This document shows, piece after piece, positions 22,582-31,108 of a stretch of 36,083 bases of DNA. The DNA is taken from contig JAUSID010000102.1 of the NCBI GenBank assembly GCA_030648295.1, positions 1 through 36,083 of the forward strand, in the 5' to 3' direction. Origin of the DNA: Opitutaceae bacterium. Its GTDB lineage: Bacteria > Verrucomicrobiota > Verrucomicrobiia > Opitutales > Opitutaceae. Below the pieces are notes generated by a model that worked only from the letters and a program-made list of their open reading frames with translations, was not told where the DNA came from and ran no database searches. Position 1 is the stretch's first letter. Each line of letters opens with the position of its first letter. The position numbers were made by a program, and so were the translations under genes.

Positions 22582-24426
22582 ATGGCCCAAGCTTACACCG
22601 AAGCGAGCATCAAGACGCTTTCATCGACCGAGCACATCCGGCTTCGCCCCGGCATGTACATCGGGCGGCTCGGCAATGGCACGCACGCCGAGGATGGCAT
22701 TTACGTGCTGCTCAAGGAATCGATCGACAACTCGATCGATGAGTTCACGATGGGCTGCGGAAAGAAGATCGAGATCGAACTGAACGAGCGCACGCTGCGT
22801 GTCCGCGACTACGGCCGGGGCATTCCGCTCGGCAAGGTCCTCGAGTGCGTGTCGATCATCAACACGGGCGCCAAGTATGACAGCGAGACGTTCAAGAAGG
22901 CCGTCGGCCTCAACGGCGTCGGCCAGAAGGCGGTGAATGCCCTCTCGGTCACCTACAAGGCGCAGGCCTTCCGCGAGGGCCAGACCAAGGTGGTCGAATT
23001 TGCGCAGGGCAGGCTGAAGAAGGATTACAAGATCACGAAGACCGATGAGCGGAACGGCACGCTGATCGAATTCAGCCCGGACGAGCAGCTGTTCGGCCGG
23101 GACTTCAGGTACCGCGCTGAATTCATCGAGGACATGCTCTGGAATTACGCATTCCTCAACCGCGGGCTCACGCTGATGTTCAACGGCAAGCCGTTCAAAT
23201 CCGAGAACGGGCTGAAGGATTTGCTCACCAAGGAGCTGAGCGGCGAGCCGCTGTATCCAATTATTCACCTCGAAGGCGAGGACATCGAGATCGCGTTCAC
23301 CCACGGCAACCACTACGGCGAGGAATACTGGTCGTTTGTGAACGGCCAGCACACGACCATGGGCGGCACGCACCTGGCGGCGTTCAAGGAGGCGCTGGTG
23401 GAGACCATGCGCAATTTCTTCAAGCGCGACTATGACGCGGCGGACGTGCGCCAGTCGATCGATGCCGCGATGGTCGTCCGCGTGCAGGAGCCGGTGTTCG
23501 AGTCGCAGACGAAGACGAAGCTCGGCTCGAACGACATGGCGCCCGGCGGGCCGAGCATCCGCGAATTCATCGGCAAGTTCATGCAGCAATCGCTCGACGC
23601 GCACCTGCACAAAAACCGCGAGACGGCGGAGGCGATCAAGCGGAAGATCGAGGAGAGCGAGCGCGAGCGGAAGGAACTCGCCGGCATCCGCAACCTCGCG
23701 CGCGAGCGGGCGAAAAAAGCCTCGCTGCACAATCGCAAGCTGCGCGACTGCCGCGTGCACCTCGGCGATCGCAGCGAGCGGGCGGAGGAGAGCACGCTGT
23801 TCATCGTCGAGGGCGACTCGGCTGCCGGCTCGCTCACGGCCACGCGCGACGTCCAGACCCAGGCGGTGTTCGCGCTGAAGGGAAAGCCGCTCAACACCTA
23901 CGCGCTTTCGAAGAAGGTGATCTACGAGAACGAGGAATTTCACCTCCTGCAGTCGGCCCTGAACATTGAGGAGGGGATGGACGGGCTGCGCTACAACAAG
24001 ATCGTGATCGCAACCGATGCGGACGTGGACGGCATGCACATCCGGCTGCTGCTGATTTCATTTTTCCTGCAATTTTTCCCCGACCTGATTCGCAACGGCC
24101 ACCTGTTTATCCTGGAGACGCCGCTGTTCCGGGTGCGGAACAAGAAGGAGACGATCTACGCGTATTCGGAGGCGGAGAAACAGGCGGCGATCGGCAAGCT
24201 CGGCGCCACGCACGAGATCACGCGGTTCAAGGGACTCGGCGAAATTTCCGCCGGCGAGTTCAAGGACTTCATCGGCGAGAACATCCGGCTTGAGCCCGTA
24301 AGCCTCGCCCACCTGCACAGCAGCGACGAACTGCTAGGGTTCTACATGGGCAAGAACACCCCCGAGCGCCAGGACTTCATCATCGACAACCTGCGGGTCG
24401 AAAAAGACCTGGTCGCGGTGTCTTGA
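22582..24426 (+). CDS. parE: DNA topoisomerase IV subunit B-type ATPase (ParE/GyrB family)
   Basis: This 614-residue protein is the ATPase/Toprim subunit of a type IIA topoisomerase that would separate sister chromosomes. The GHKL ATPase domain is seen in [39 protein letters not shown] and [14 protein letters not shown]. The Toprim domain has Glu410 (VEGDSAAGS) and Asp479/481/483 (DADVDGMHI), and the tail [15 protein letters not shown] is typical. The size fits ParE; E. coli-type GyrB would be about 800 residues, though short GyrB forms exist. The ATG at 22582 ([15 protein letters not shown]) matches ParE N-termini; the frame is open further upstream through repeat-derived sequence. parC is not in the window. 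An octamer array begins right after the stop codon. Confidence 0.88.
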   Translation: MAQAYTEASIKTLSSTEHIRLRPGMYIGRLGNGTHAEDGIYVLLKESIDNSIDEFTMGCGKKIEIELNERTLRVRDYGRGIPLGKVLECVSIINTGAKYDSETFKKAVGLNGVGQKAVNALSVTYKAQAFREGQTKVVEFAQGRLKKDYKITKTDERNGTLIEFSPDEQLFGRDFRYRAEFIEDMLWNYAFLNRGLTLMFNGKPFKSENGLKDLLTKELSGEPLYPIIHLEGEDIEIAFTHGNHYGEEYWSFVNGQHTTMGGTHLAAFKEALVETMRNFFKRDYDAADVRQSIDAAMVVRVQEPVFESQTKTKLGSNDMAPGGPSIREFIGKFMQQSLDAHLHKNRETAEAIKRKIEESERERKELAGIRNLARERAKKASLHNRKLRDCRVHLGDRSERAEESTLFIVEGDSAAGSLTATRDVQTQAVFALKGKPLNTYALSKKVIYENEEFHLLQSALNIEEGMDGLRYNKIVIATDADVDGMHIRLLLISFFLQFFPDLIRNGHLFILETPLFRVRNKKETIYAYSEAEKQAAIGKLGATHEITRFKGLGEISAGEFKDFIGENIRLEPVSLAHLHSSDELLGFYMGKNTPERQDFIIDNLRVEKDLVAVS

Positions 24427-24508
24427 AGAACGCGAGACGCGGAAGAACGCGAGAACGCGAGAGTCGGGACGGTGAAGCGGTGAAGCAGTCAGGCGGTGAG
24501 TCGGTGGC
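24427..24508 (+). repeat. Two octamer arrays after parE
   Basis: The first block (24427-24467) repeats an AGAACGCG unit about four times with one extra base. The second (24469-24508) is five units in perfect 8-base register: ACGGTGAA, GCGGTGAA, GCAGTCAG, GCGGTGAG, TCGGTGGC. The first unit directly follows the TGA. The two blocks have different unit sequences although they touch. Confidence 0.8.
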
Positions 24509-24706
24509 ACATTTTAGCGGCGAGCGCCAGCGAGCCGAAAAAGCCGGGAAGCGCGATCGCTGTCGCAGCTACGAGCGTGCACCGGCTGAGCCGTCCATTG
24601 CGTCCATCCACGTCCATTCCCGGTAAATACCTTCCACCCTCATTCGATACCTCGGTTTCGGGATTTGCGTTCTTTGCGCGCCCGGCAACCGTGCGCGGAC
24701 CCGCGC
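24509..24706. other. Spacer before the S41 peptidase gene
   Basis: The rest of the spacer contains GTCCATT-GCGTCCATC-CACGTCCATT near 24590-24620, one arm of the CGAATGGACG-type unit family, and should contain the promoter of the S41 gene. No gene is supported here. Confidence 0.35.
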
Positions 24707-26056
24707 ATGTTGCAGAGTCGCCTGTCTGAAACTCACGTCCATCCCGTCCGAAAATCAGGTCGCGTCCTCGCCGCCCTCGGTTTCGCCCTCGCGCTCCTCG
24801 CGGGCTGCGCCACCGCGCCAAAGGCGCGCGTTTCGCTGGAGCAGCTGTCCGCGGAGCAGGTCGCGCGTGCCCGGCACAACCTCAGGATCTTCAATTCCGC
24901 GTGGGACTTGGTGAACCGGAAGCATTACGACCCAAAATACCAGGGCATCGACTGGGAGGGTGCGGCCGCGACGTACGCGTCGCGGGCCGCGGCGGCCCCG
25001 GACGATGGTGCGCTGTATGCGGTAATCAACGACATGGTCGGGCTGCTGCATGACAGTCACACCCATGCGCTGACGCGGGCGCAGGCGGAAGAACGGCGCA
25101 CGCGGGTGCGTGCCCGCACCGGGTTCAACATGGCGCGGATTGATTCGAAATGGATTGTGACCGAGGTCGTCGAGGGCACGCCGGCCGCCGAGGCCGGAGT
25201 GAAGCGCGGCTGGATCGTGGTCGCGCGCAACGGCGAGCCGCTGGGAGAACGGATCGACTTCCGGTTCAAGGAGGGCGAGGAGGTGCAGTGGGAATTTCTC
25301 GACGAGCACGACAAGCGGATCGTGCTCTCGCCGCGGGCGAAAAAGCTTTCGACCGCCGCACGACAAATCGAGCGGCCGCTCGAAGGCGGATTCATCTACC
25401 TGCGTTTTGACGAGTTCGATGGCCTCGACCGGCGCTGGTTGAGCGGCCGGTTGAAGGCGCACCGCGATGCGCCGGGCGTGGTCATCGATCTGCGGTTCAA
25501 CCCTGGCGGCGACACGTTCTCGCTCGGGACCGCGGTCGGGGAGTTTTTTGATCATGCGGTCCCGTGCGGGACGTTCATCACGCGGGGTGGAATGAAAGGG
25601 GTGCAGAATTCCTGGCAGATCGGATCCGCGCGCTACCGCGGCCAGGTCGTCGTGCTCGTCGATGGTGGCACCGGCAGCGCGGCGGAGATTTTTGCCGCGG
25701 TGCTCCAGGATCATGGCCGGGCGACAATCATCGGGCGCCGCACGGCGGGAGCGGTACTAGCGAGCTGGTTTTACCGGTTGCCGGACGGCGGCGAATTGCA
25801 GCTGAGCCGGCTGGATTACATCGCGCCGAAAGGCCGCCGCATCGAAGGCAAGGGCGTCGAACCCGACATCGTCGTCCCGCGCACGCTCGATGACATGCGC
25901 ACCGGCCGCGATCGCGATTTGGAGGAGGCGATGAGAGTGCTGCGGGGGTTTTCGCTGCTGCGAAAACCCAGGGTAATGGATGGATCGGAAGTTCCCGTAA
26001 TCGCCGGCACCATGCGCGGCTTCGGCGCGGTTTCGAACGCGTGTTTCGTGGTTTGA
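24707..26056 (+). CDS. S41-family (C-terminal processing-like) peptidase lipoprotein
   Basis: This 449-residue serine peptidase is probably lipid-anchored in the envelope. After a long basic N-region the lipobox LLAGC places the lipidated Cys at residue 34, using the ATG at 24707; a TTG at 24665 is possible. A tail-specific protease N-domain (FNSAWDLVNRKHYDPKYQG) is followed by a PDZ-like segment (VTEVVEGTPAAEAGVKRGW, near residues 155-175) and the S41 catalytic domain with FIYLRFDEF, VIDLRFNPGGD and DGGTGSAAEIFA. Ser324 lies in that motif and is the expected nucleophile. GRRTAGAVLASWFYRLPDGG and GRRIEGKGVEPDIVVP complete the fold. The gene is convergent with the first sulfatase gene, with 47 bases between their stops. 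Substrate unknown. Confidence 0.88.
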   Translation: MLQSRLSETHVHPVRKSGRVLAALGFALALLAGCATAPKARVSLEQLSAEQVARARHNLRIFNSAWDLVNRKHYDPKYQGIDWEGAAATYASRAAAAPDDGALYAVINDMVGLLHDSHTHALTRAQAEERRTRVRARTGFNMARIDSKWIVTEVVEGTPAAEAGVKRGWIVVARNGEPLGERIDFRFKEGEEVQWEFLDEHDKRIVLSPRAKKLSTAARQIERPLEGGFIYLRFDEFDGLDRRWLSGRLKAHRDAPGVVIDLRFNPGGDTFSLGTAVGEFFDHAVPCGTFITRGGMKGVQNSWQIGSARYRGQVVVLVDGGTGSAAEIFAAVLQDHGRATIIGRRTAGAVLASWFYRLPDGGELQLSRLDYIAPKGRRIEGKGVEPDIVVPRTLDDMRTGRDRDLEEAMRVLRGFSLLRKPRVMDGSEVPVIAGTMRGFGAVSNACFVV

Positions 26057-26060
26057 AGTC

Positions 26061-26102
26061 CCTGGTCTTTGGTCTCTGGTCCTTGGTCTGAGGCTGCGCC
26101 TC
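26061..26102 (+). repeat. Heptamer array and hairpin between convergent genes
   Basis: Four units in exact 7-base register, CCTGGTC, TTTGGTC, TCTGGTC and CTTGGTC, occupy 26061-26088, four bases after the S41 gene's stop codon. A hairpin GAGGC-tgc-GCCTC (26090-26102) follows and reaches the stop of the minus-strand sulfatase gene. It could end transcription in either direction, but lacks a T-run. Confidence 0.75.
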
Positions 26103-26103
26103 G

Positions 26104-27552
26104 CTAGCCCTTCTTCTTCTTCCCGGCCTTGGGCGCTTTCGTCGTTGGCGCCGTTTCTCCATTCGGGCCGTAGCCCTGGGGCCAGCGGAAATCGACCGCC
26201 TTGGCGTAGTCGTCGAGCTTCGCCTTCAGTGGACCGCGCAGCGCGGAGTCGCTGGCCAGGTTCCGTGTTTCATACTGATCGCCCTTCACGTCCATCACCT
26301 CGGTCCAGTCCTGGTGTCCCGGATACGTCACGAGCTTGTGCGTGCTTGTCCGCATCGCGAGCACGGTGGGCGCGTTGAAGTTTCCCTCGCGGAAATACTC
26401 GTAAAAAAATGCGGTCCGCCAGTCGGCCGGCGTGCGGCCCTCCAGCACCGGCCGAAAGCTGCGGCCTTGTGCTCCGGGCAGCGGTTTCGCTCCGGCGAGT
26501 TCCAGGATCGTCGGACCGTAATCGAGGTTGAGCACCATCGCATCATTCGTCGCCGTGCGGGCTGCGCCGCGGCCAGCCAGCTTGATTAACAACGGCACGC
26601 GCAGGCTTTCCTCATACGCGGAACGTTTGTCGCCCAGCCCGTGTTCGCCGAGGTAATAGCCGTTGTCGCTCGTCATGATCACGATCGTGTTCTCGGCCCG
26701 GCCGCTGCGCTCCAGCGCATCGAGGACGCGACCGACGCACGTATCGATCGCAGAGATGTGCCGGAAGTAGTCGCGGTGCGCCTCCTGCTGCTGCGGCCCT
26801 TCGGCCTTGCGGGCCGCGCGGTCCGAATCGCCCAGGTAGATCGCGGACAAGCTCGTGTTCGGCGTAGGGCGCGAATTTTCATTCGCGTAAAGATTCCTCG
26901 CGCGCTCCGGCAGGTTGTCGCCGCCGCGCGGGCCGTGCGGGCTCTTGAAGCCGAGCCAGAGGAAGAACGGCTTGTCCTTCGGCTGTTGCTCGACAAACCC
27001 GATCGCGTAGCCGGTGGTGACATCGTCGACCCAGCCCTTGGTTGGCGTCTCCTTGCCGTTCACCAACAGTGGGCAGTCGTTGTACCGGCCCTGGCCCACG
27101 AAGCTGGCATAAAAATCATAGTGAGGCCGTTCGCGTTGGTCGCGCATGTGCCACTTGCCGCAATATGCGGTCGTGTAGCCGGCCTCGCGCAGATGCTTCG
27201 CAAACGTGATTTCCTCCAGCGGCAGGTGCATGCTGTTGCCGATCACTCCCGTCAGATGGCCGTAGCGCGACGTCATGACGCCGGCCCGGCCCGGCGAGCA
27301 GAGCGACGTGACCACGAACGTCTCGCGAAACCGCACGCTCTGTTGGGCCAGCCGATCAAGCTGAGGCGTCCGCAACCACGGGAATCGCGCCGCGTTTCCC
27401 TGTTCGCGCTGCACCGCACCGATTGCGTCCCAGCGCATGTCGTCCGCGTACATGAAGACGATGTTCGGCCGTGACTCGGCGGCGCCCACCCGGGCGAGGA
27501 CGAGGGCGAACAGCAGAGCGATGAGCCAGCCGGAGGTGATTGGGGATTTCAT
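26104..27552 (-). CDS. Exported sulfatase A (type I, formylglycine)
   Basis: This 482-residue sulfatase would release sulfate from an organic ester. The ATG at 27552 gives a signal peptide (GWLIALLFALVLARVGAA|ES). Metal-binding Asp37/Asp38 lie in NIVFMYADDMRWD. The signature LCSPGRAGVMTSRYGHLTG contains C-x-P-x-R, with Cys85 the residue converted to formylglycine; Gly at the fourth position instead of Ser/Thr is less common. IVIMTSDNGYYLGEHGLGDKRSAYEESLRVPLLIK is the C-terminal metal/active-site region. The protein ends in TTKAPKAGKKKKG, a lysine-rich tail shared in kind with two other sulfatases here. The exact S1 subfamily is uncertain; similarity in feel is to GlcNAc-6-sulfatase types. A formylglycine-generating enzyme is not in the window. 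Confidence 0.9.
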   Translation of the reverse strand: MKSPITSGWLIALLFALVLARVGAAESRPNIVFMYADDMRWDAIGAVQREQGNAARFPWLRTPQLDRLAQQSVRFRETFVVTSLCSPGRAGVMTSRYGHLTGVIGNSMHLPLEEITFAKHLREAGYTTAYCGKWHMRDQRERPHYDFYASFVGQGRYNDCPLLVNGKETPTKGWVDDVTTGYAIGFVEQQPKDKPFFLWLGFKSPHGPRGGDNLPERARNLYANENSRPTPNTSLSAIYLGDSDRAARKAEGPQQQEAHRDYFRHISAIDTCVGRVLDALERSGRAENTIVIMTSDNGYYLGEHGLGDKRSAYEESLRVPLLIKLAGRGAARTATNDAMVLNLDYGPTILELAGAKPLPGAQGRSFRPVLEGRTPADWRTAFFYEYFREGNFNAPTVLAMRTSTHKLVTYPGHQDWTEVMDVKGDQYETRNLASDSALRGPLKAKLDDYAKAVDFRWPQGYGPNGETAPTTKAPKAGKKKKG

Positions 27553-27611
27553 GTGCGAAGGAAAGTTAGGCGGGCCGAAGCCATTGAACCACAAATTTCT
27601 GACTCAGGCGG

Positions 27612-27765
27612 TTCAACCGCGAATGGACGCGAATGGACGCCAATTCCAGAGGAGGAGGGGGAGGATTGCCAAAGTAAAACCATGGTCACCGTTTGGTTGT
27701 TTGTTTCCATGCTCCCCGAGGACACCCTCTCCATTCGCGTGAATTGGCGTCTATTCGCGGTTGAA
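27612..27765 (+). repeat. Inverted-end repeat element, copy A
   Basis: TTCAACCGCGAAT begins the element and ATTCGCGGTTGAA ends it. Inside the left end are tandem units GAATGGACGC GAATGGACGC, inside the right end GCGTGAATTGGCGTCTATTCG. The interior (CCAGAGGAGGAGGGGGAGGA, CACCGTTTGGTTGTTTG, TTTCCATGCTCCCCGAGGAC) is closely matched, in reverse orientation, by 30885-31033. It lies in the 401-base spacer ahead of sulfatase A. Confidence 0.85.
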
Positions 27766-27791
27766 CTGAATTGGTCCGGCTTAGGCGGATT

Positions 27792-27933
27792 CCACCGCGA
27801 ATGGACGCGAATACACGCGAATGAAAACCGGGTGATGCGAAGCTTCAAGTCATCCACCTGCTCGCCTGGAAACAACTCCGGCTTTACTCGATTGTTCTCT
27901 GAAATTCGCGTCTCTTTTCGTCCATTCGAGGTT
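27792..27933. repeat. Inverted-end repeat element, second type
   Basis: The left end CCACCGCGAATGGACGCGAAT and right end TTCGTCCATTCGAGGTT are related to those of copy A, but the interior (GAAAACCGGGTGATGCGAAG, CTCGCCTGGAAACAACTCC) is different. It stands 26 bases from copy A in the same spacer, so two elements share one intergenic region. Confidence 0.65.
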
Positions 27934-27953
27934 ATCTGCCGCCTTGTGATCGC

Positions 27954-29357
27954 TCACCGACTCGCCCGATTCGCCACCGGATGCGCGGCGTGCAGGCGCG
28001 GTTGGAGTTCGCGCACAATGTCCGGATGCGCGGCGACCACGTTGCGGTTTTCCTCCGGATCCGCGTCGTGATCGTAGAGCTCGCGCGCGCCGTCGCTCCA
28101 CTCGGTGTACCGCCAGCGTTCAGTGCGGATCGAGTCCCCCCGGTTCTTGCCGCGCGTTACCAGCGTAAACGCCGCGGGCTTCCCTGGCCCGGAGGGATCG
28201 TTCACCAGCGGGCGCAGGCTGCGGCCAGCGAGCCGGGCCGGAGGAGTCACGCCGCAATACTCCGCGATGGTCGGATACAGATCCACGAACTCGACGAGTC
28301 CACGCACCACGCCGCGTTTCGCTCCCGGCGCGGCAATCATCAGCGGCGCGCGGCAGCTGCGCTCGAACAGCGTGTTCTTGTTCCACCACCCGCGTTCGCC
28401 GAGGTGGTAACCATGGTCGCCGAGGAAAATCACGAGCGTGTTGTCCCAGAGGTGCAGCCGGTCGACCGTGTCCAGCACCCGGCCGACCTGCGCATCCATG
28501 AACGAGGTACACGCGTAATAGGCGCGCAGGAACTCGCCCCGCTCGGTGTCGGCGAATTTGCGAAATGCCTCCCCCAGTTCGCCGAAGCCGACCGCCAGCG
28601 GTGGGGCCGGGGTCATGCCCGCGGGATCGCGATACAGCGCCAGCGACCCCTCCGGATAGAGATCAAAATACTTTTTCGGCGCCAGAAACGGATCGTGCGG
28701 CTTCATGAACCCGGCCCCGATGATCCAAGGCGTGTCGCCGAGACTCTCGATTTTGGCGCAGACGGCGCGTGCGATCTGCCCGTCCGGCTGATCCTCATCG
28801 CCGCCGTCCATCGCGCCCCAATGACACCAGCTCAACTTTCCGCCGGTGAGATCGCGCCCCGCGAGTTTGGTGCGGCCCGTTGCGGTCGCTTCGAATGATT
28901 GTGCGCTGTGCCACGATTTCGGCAGGTCCGCCCACCGGTCGCGTAGCGCGGCGTCGCGGCCGCCACCGAGGTGAAAAATCTTGCCGAACGCCGCCGAGTG
29001 CCAGCCGTTCTCCTTCAGCAATTGCGGAAACGTGACCACGTCCGGCAGTCTGTCGCGCAGGATCGTCCGGTTGTCGACCACGCCGGTTTGATCGGGCCGC
29101 AGCCCGGAGAGAAACGACGACCGGCTCGGGTTGCACACGGTGTATTGCACATAGGCATTGTCGAAACGCACCGCCCGCGCCGCCAGCCGGTCGATGTTCG
29201 GCGTCTTCACGTCTGCGTTGCCGTAACAGCCGAGCGACGTCCGCAAATCGTCGACCGCGATGAACAGCACGTTCGGCTTGCGCGTCGCCGCGGTGGCGCA
29301 GTTCACCCCAGCGATGGCCAGCGCCACCACGACGATCGCTTTCGGCATGACGCTCAT
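27954..29357 (-). CDS. Exported sulfatase B (iduronate-2-sulfatase-like)
   Basis: This 467-residue sulfatase most resembles the iduronate-2-sulfatase group. After the signal peptide (KAIVVVALAIAGVNCATA) comes KPNVLFIAVDDLRTSLGCYGN with Asp36/Asp37 and TPNIDRLAARAVRFDNAYVQ, very close in pattern to human IDS. The active-site motif is CNPSRSSFLSGLRPDQTGV with Cys75 the formylglycine precursor. The lower active site is GDHGYHLGERGWWNKNTLFERSCRAPLMI. Start ATG 29357 overlaps the stop of the sulfatase C gene by 3 bases within an ATGA, so the two are translationally coupled; a second ATG at 29348 is possible. Unlike A, C and E it lacks a lysine-rich C-terminus. The substrate need not contain iduronate; 2-O-sulfated uronic acid or fucose is possible. 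Confidence 0.9.
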   Translation of the reverse strand: MSVMPKAIVVVALAIAGVNCATAATRKPNVLFIAVDDLRTSLGCYGNADVKTPNIDRLAARAVRFDNAYVQYTVCNPSRSSFLSGLRPDQTGVVDNRTILRDRLPDVVTFPQLLKENGWHSAAFGKIFHLGGGRDAALRDRWADLPKSWHSAQSFEATATGRTKLAGRDLTGGKLSWCHWGAMDGGDEDQPDGQIARAVCAKIESLGDTPWIIGAGFMKPHDPFLAPKKYFDLYPEGSLALYRDPAGMTPAPPLAVGFGELGEAFRKFADTERGEFLRAYYACTSFMDAQVGRVLDTVDRLHLWDNTLVIFLGDHGYHLGERGWWNKNTLFERSCRAPLMIAAPGAKRGVVRGLVEFVDLYPTIAEYCGVTPPARLAGRSLRPLVNDPSGPGKPAAFTLVTRGKNRGDSIRTERWRYTEWSDGARELYDHDADPEENRNVVAAHPDIVRELQPRLHAAHPVANRASR

Positions 29358-30712
29358 TTCTTCTTTCGGTCCTTCTTCGGTTTCTTCGTGCTGCCGGTGC
29401 CCTCCAGGCCGTAACGTTTGCCCGCTCCGCTGACCGGCGGCTGCATCTCCGCCAGCCACGCGTCGTGCAGTTTTCTAAGCTCGGTAACTTTGTCCGGCAT
29501 CTTTGCCGCGAGGTCGTCCTTCTCGGATACATCCTTGCTGAGGTCGAACAACCCCACGCGCTCACGTTCGCCCACGAGTTTCCAATCGCCGGAACGGATG
29601 GCCCACCAGACTTCTGAACCGCCCGCAGACCAGAAGAGATTTCGCGCCGGCGCCGGCATTTCGCCGCGCAAAACCGGCAGGATGTTCATCCCATCGGGCC
29701 GCTTGTCCGTGGGCGCCGGAATGCCGGCGGCCGCGAGCGCGGTCGGAAGAATGTCGAGCCCGCTCACCACCGCCTGACTTTCGCCCGGTTTCAACTTGGC
29801 GGGCCAGCAGACGAGAAACGGCACGCGCACTCCGCCCTCGTAGTCCTGATGCTTGCCGCCGCGCAGCGGGCTGTTGTCCGCGGTCTGCGCCAGCGGGCCG
29901 CCGTTGTCGCTGATGAAAAACAGCAGCGTGTTCTCCCACACGCCTTCCTGCTTCAGCTTGCCGACGATGTTGCCGATGGCGTCATCCATCCGCTTGCCCA
30001 TCGCGAGCAGCGTGTTCCGCTCGGCCTTTCCAGTGTTGAATTTCGCAATCTCTTCCGGCGGCGCCTGGAGCGGCGCGTGCACGGCGTTGAACGCGACGTA
30101 GAGGAAGAACGGCTGCGCCTTGTGCCGCTCGATGAAACCGACCGCCTCCTGGCCCCAGAGATCGGTGAGGTAGCCCGTCGGCTTCACCGGCGTGGTGCCG
30201 CGATAAATCGGGTGCTCTGGATCCGTGAAGTCAAAGTAGTCGTGCGCGCCGCGGCCGAGGAATCCGAACACTTCGTCGAACCCGCGCAGCGCCGGACTCC
30301 ACTCCGGCGTCGGCCCGAGATGCCATTTGCCGATCTGGATGGAGCTGTACCCCGCCGGTTTCAGGAACTGCGGGAAAATCTTTTCGCCCATCGGCAGCCC
30401 GGAACCGGCTTCTCCGCCCGTATAGAGTCCGAGTCGCTGCTGATAACGTCCCGTCATCAACGCCGCGCGCGTCGGCGAGCAGACGTGACCGGTGACGTAG
30501 CCTTGGCGGCAGATGACGCTCTGCTTTGCGAGCCGGTCGAGGTTCGGGGTGGTGACCTCCTTCGCGTGTCGCGGATTGAAGAGCACGTCCGCGTAGCCGA
30601 GATCATCGGCAACGATGACCACGATGTTGGGTTTCGGTTCGGCCGCGGTGGCGGTGATCGCCGCGGTCGAAAGCGCAGCAATGCTCAGGAAAATTCGGGT
30701 CGAAAGATTCAT
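29354..30712 (-). CDS. Exported sulfatase C (arylsulfatase A / GalNAc-6-sulfatase-like)
   Basis: This 452-residue sulfatase has a signal peptide ending TATA|AE. NIVVIVADDLGYADVLFN carries Asp36/Asp37, and HVCSPTRAALMTGRYQQRLGLY holds the formylglycine Cys78 in C-S-P-T-R. GKWHLGPTPEWSPALRGFDEVFGFLGRGAHDYF and FFISDNGGPLAQTADNSPLRGGK complete the active site, in the manner of arylsulfatase A and GalNAc-6-sulfatase. The protein ends GSTKKPKKDRKKK, a strongly basic tail. It is the first gene of a two-gene unit with sulfatase B. A long repeat element lies upstream, so its promoter must be in or beside repeat sequence. Confidence 0.9.
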   Translation of the reverse strand: MNLSTRIFLSIAALSTAAITATAAEPKPNIVVIVADDLGYADVLFNPRHAKEVTTPNLDRLAKQSVICRQGYVTGHVCSPTRAALMTGRYQQRLGLYTGGEAGSGLPMGEKIFPQFLKPAGYSSIQIGKWHLGPTPEWSPALRGFDEVFGFLGRGAHDYFDFTDPEHPIYRGTTPVKPTGYLTDLWGQEAVGFIERHKAQPFFLYVAFNAVHAPLQAPPEEIAKFNTGKAERNTLLAMGKRMDDAIGNIVGKLKQEGVWENTLLFFISDNGGPLAQTADNSPLRGGKHQDYEGGVRVPFLVCWPAKLKPGESQAVVSGLDILPTALAAAGIPAPTDKRPDGMNILPVLRGEMPAPARNLFWSAGGSEVWWAIRSGDWKLVGERERVGLFDLSKDVSEKDDLAAKMPDKVTELRKLHDAWLAEMQPPVSGAGKRYGLEGTGSTKKPKKDRKKK

Positions 30713-30789
30713 GGATTCGGAGAGGAAGTCGTTGGCGGAAGAAAATGGTTACGCGGCGGTCCACCGCCAAGCCATACCATCCGGGGAAG

Positions 30790-31108
30790 AACCGCGAATG
30801 GACGCGAATGAACGCGAATTCCAGAGGAACTGGATTGAATCAGACAATCGCGATTTTCAGCTCAGCATCCGGAACAATTCGGTCCAACCGCGAATAGACG
30901 CCAATTCACGCGAATGGAGAGGGGCGTCTTGGGGAGCATGGAAACGATAAACCAAACGGTGGCCACGGTTTCACTTGGGCAATCCTCCCCTCCTCCTCTG
31001 GAATTTGCGTCCATTCGCGTTCATTCGCGGTTGTCCTCTGAATCGATACGGCTCAGGGTCCGGCGCGGCTCGGTTTTCGTTTGTGTCGATTCGCGTCCAT
31101 TAGCGGTT
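30790..31108. repeat. Outer repeat element with a second element nested in it
   Basis: The left end AACCGCGAATGGACGCGAATG (30790 on) and right end TCGCGTCCATTAGCGGTTT (to about 31108) bracket 319 bases. The outer parts (CCAGAGGAACTGG..., CAATCGCGATTTTCAGCTCA, GGCTCGGTTTTCG) resemble the 145-base element at 20453-20597. Copy B (30885-31033) interrupts it. The right end abuts the GH99-like gene's stop codon. The element fills most of the 396-base spacer upstream of sulfatase C. Confidence 0.65.
30885..31033 (-). repeat. Inverted-end repeat element, copy B
   Basis: CAACCGCGAATAGACGCCAA at the left and TTCATTCGCGGTTG at the right are inverted ends. Read on the minus strand the element matches copy A (27614-27763) along its full length, with roughly one change in ten bases, including TTTCCATGCTCCCC and CCACCGTTTGGTTTATCG. 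Confidence 0.85.

Noticed and set aside
22621-24039. Minus-strand frame of about 470 codons
   Set aside because: It is antisense to parE, whose ATPase and Toprim motifs are complete.
26061-26088. CRISPR-like array from short regular units
   Set aside because: Units are 7 bases with no spacers, and no cas gene is present; the same holds for the other arrays.
27553-28071. Plus-strand frame in the sulfatase A-B spacer
   Set aside because: It is translated from the inverted-end repeat elements and runs antisense into sulfatase B.
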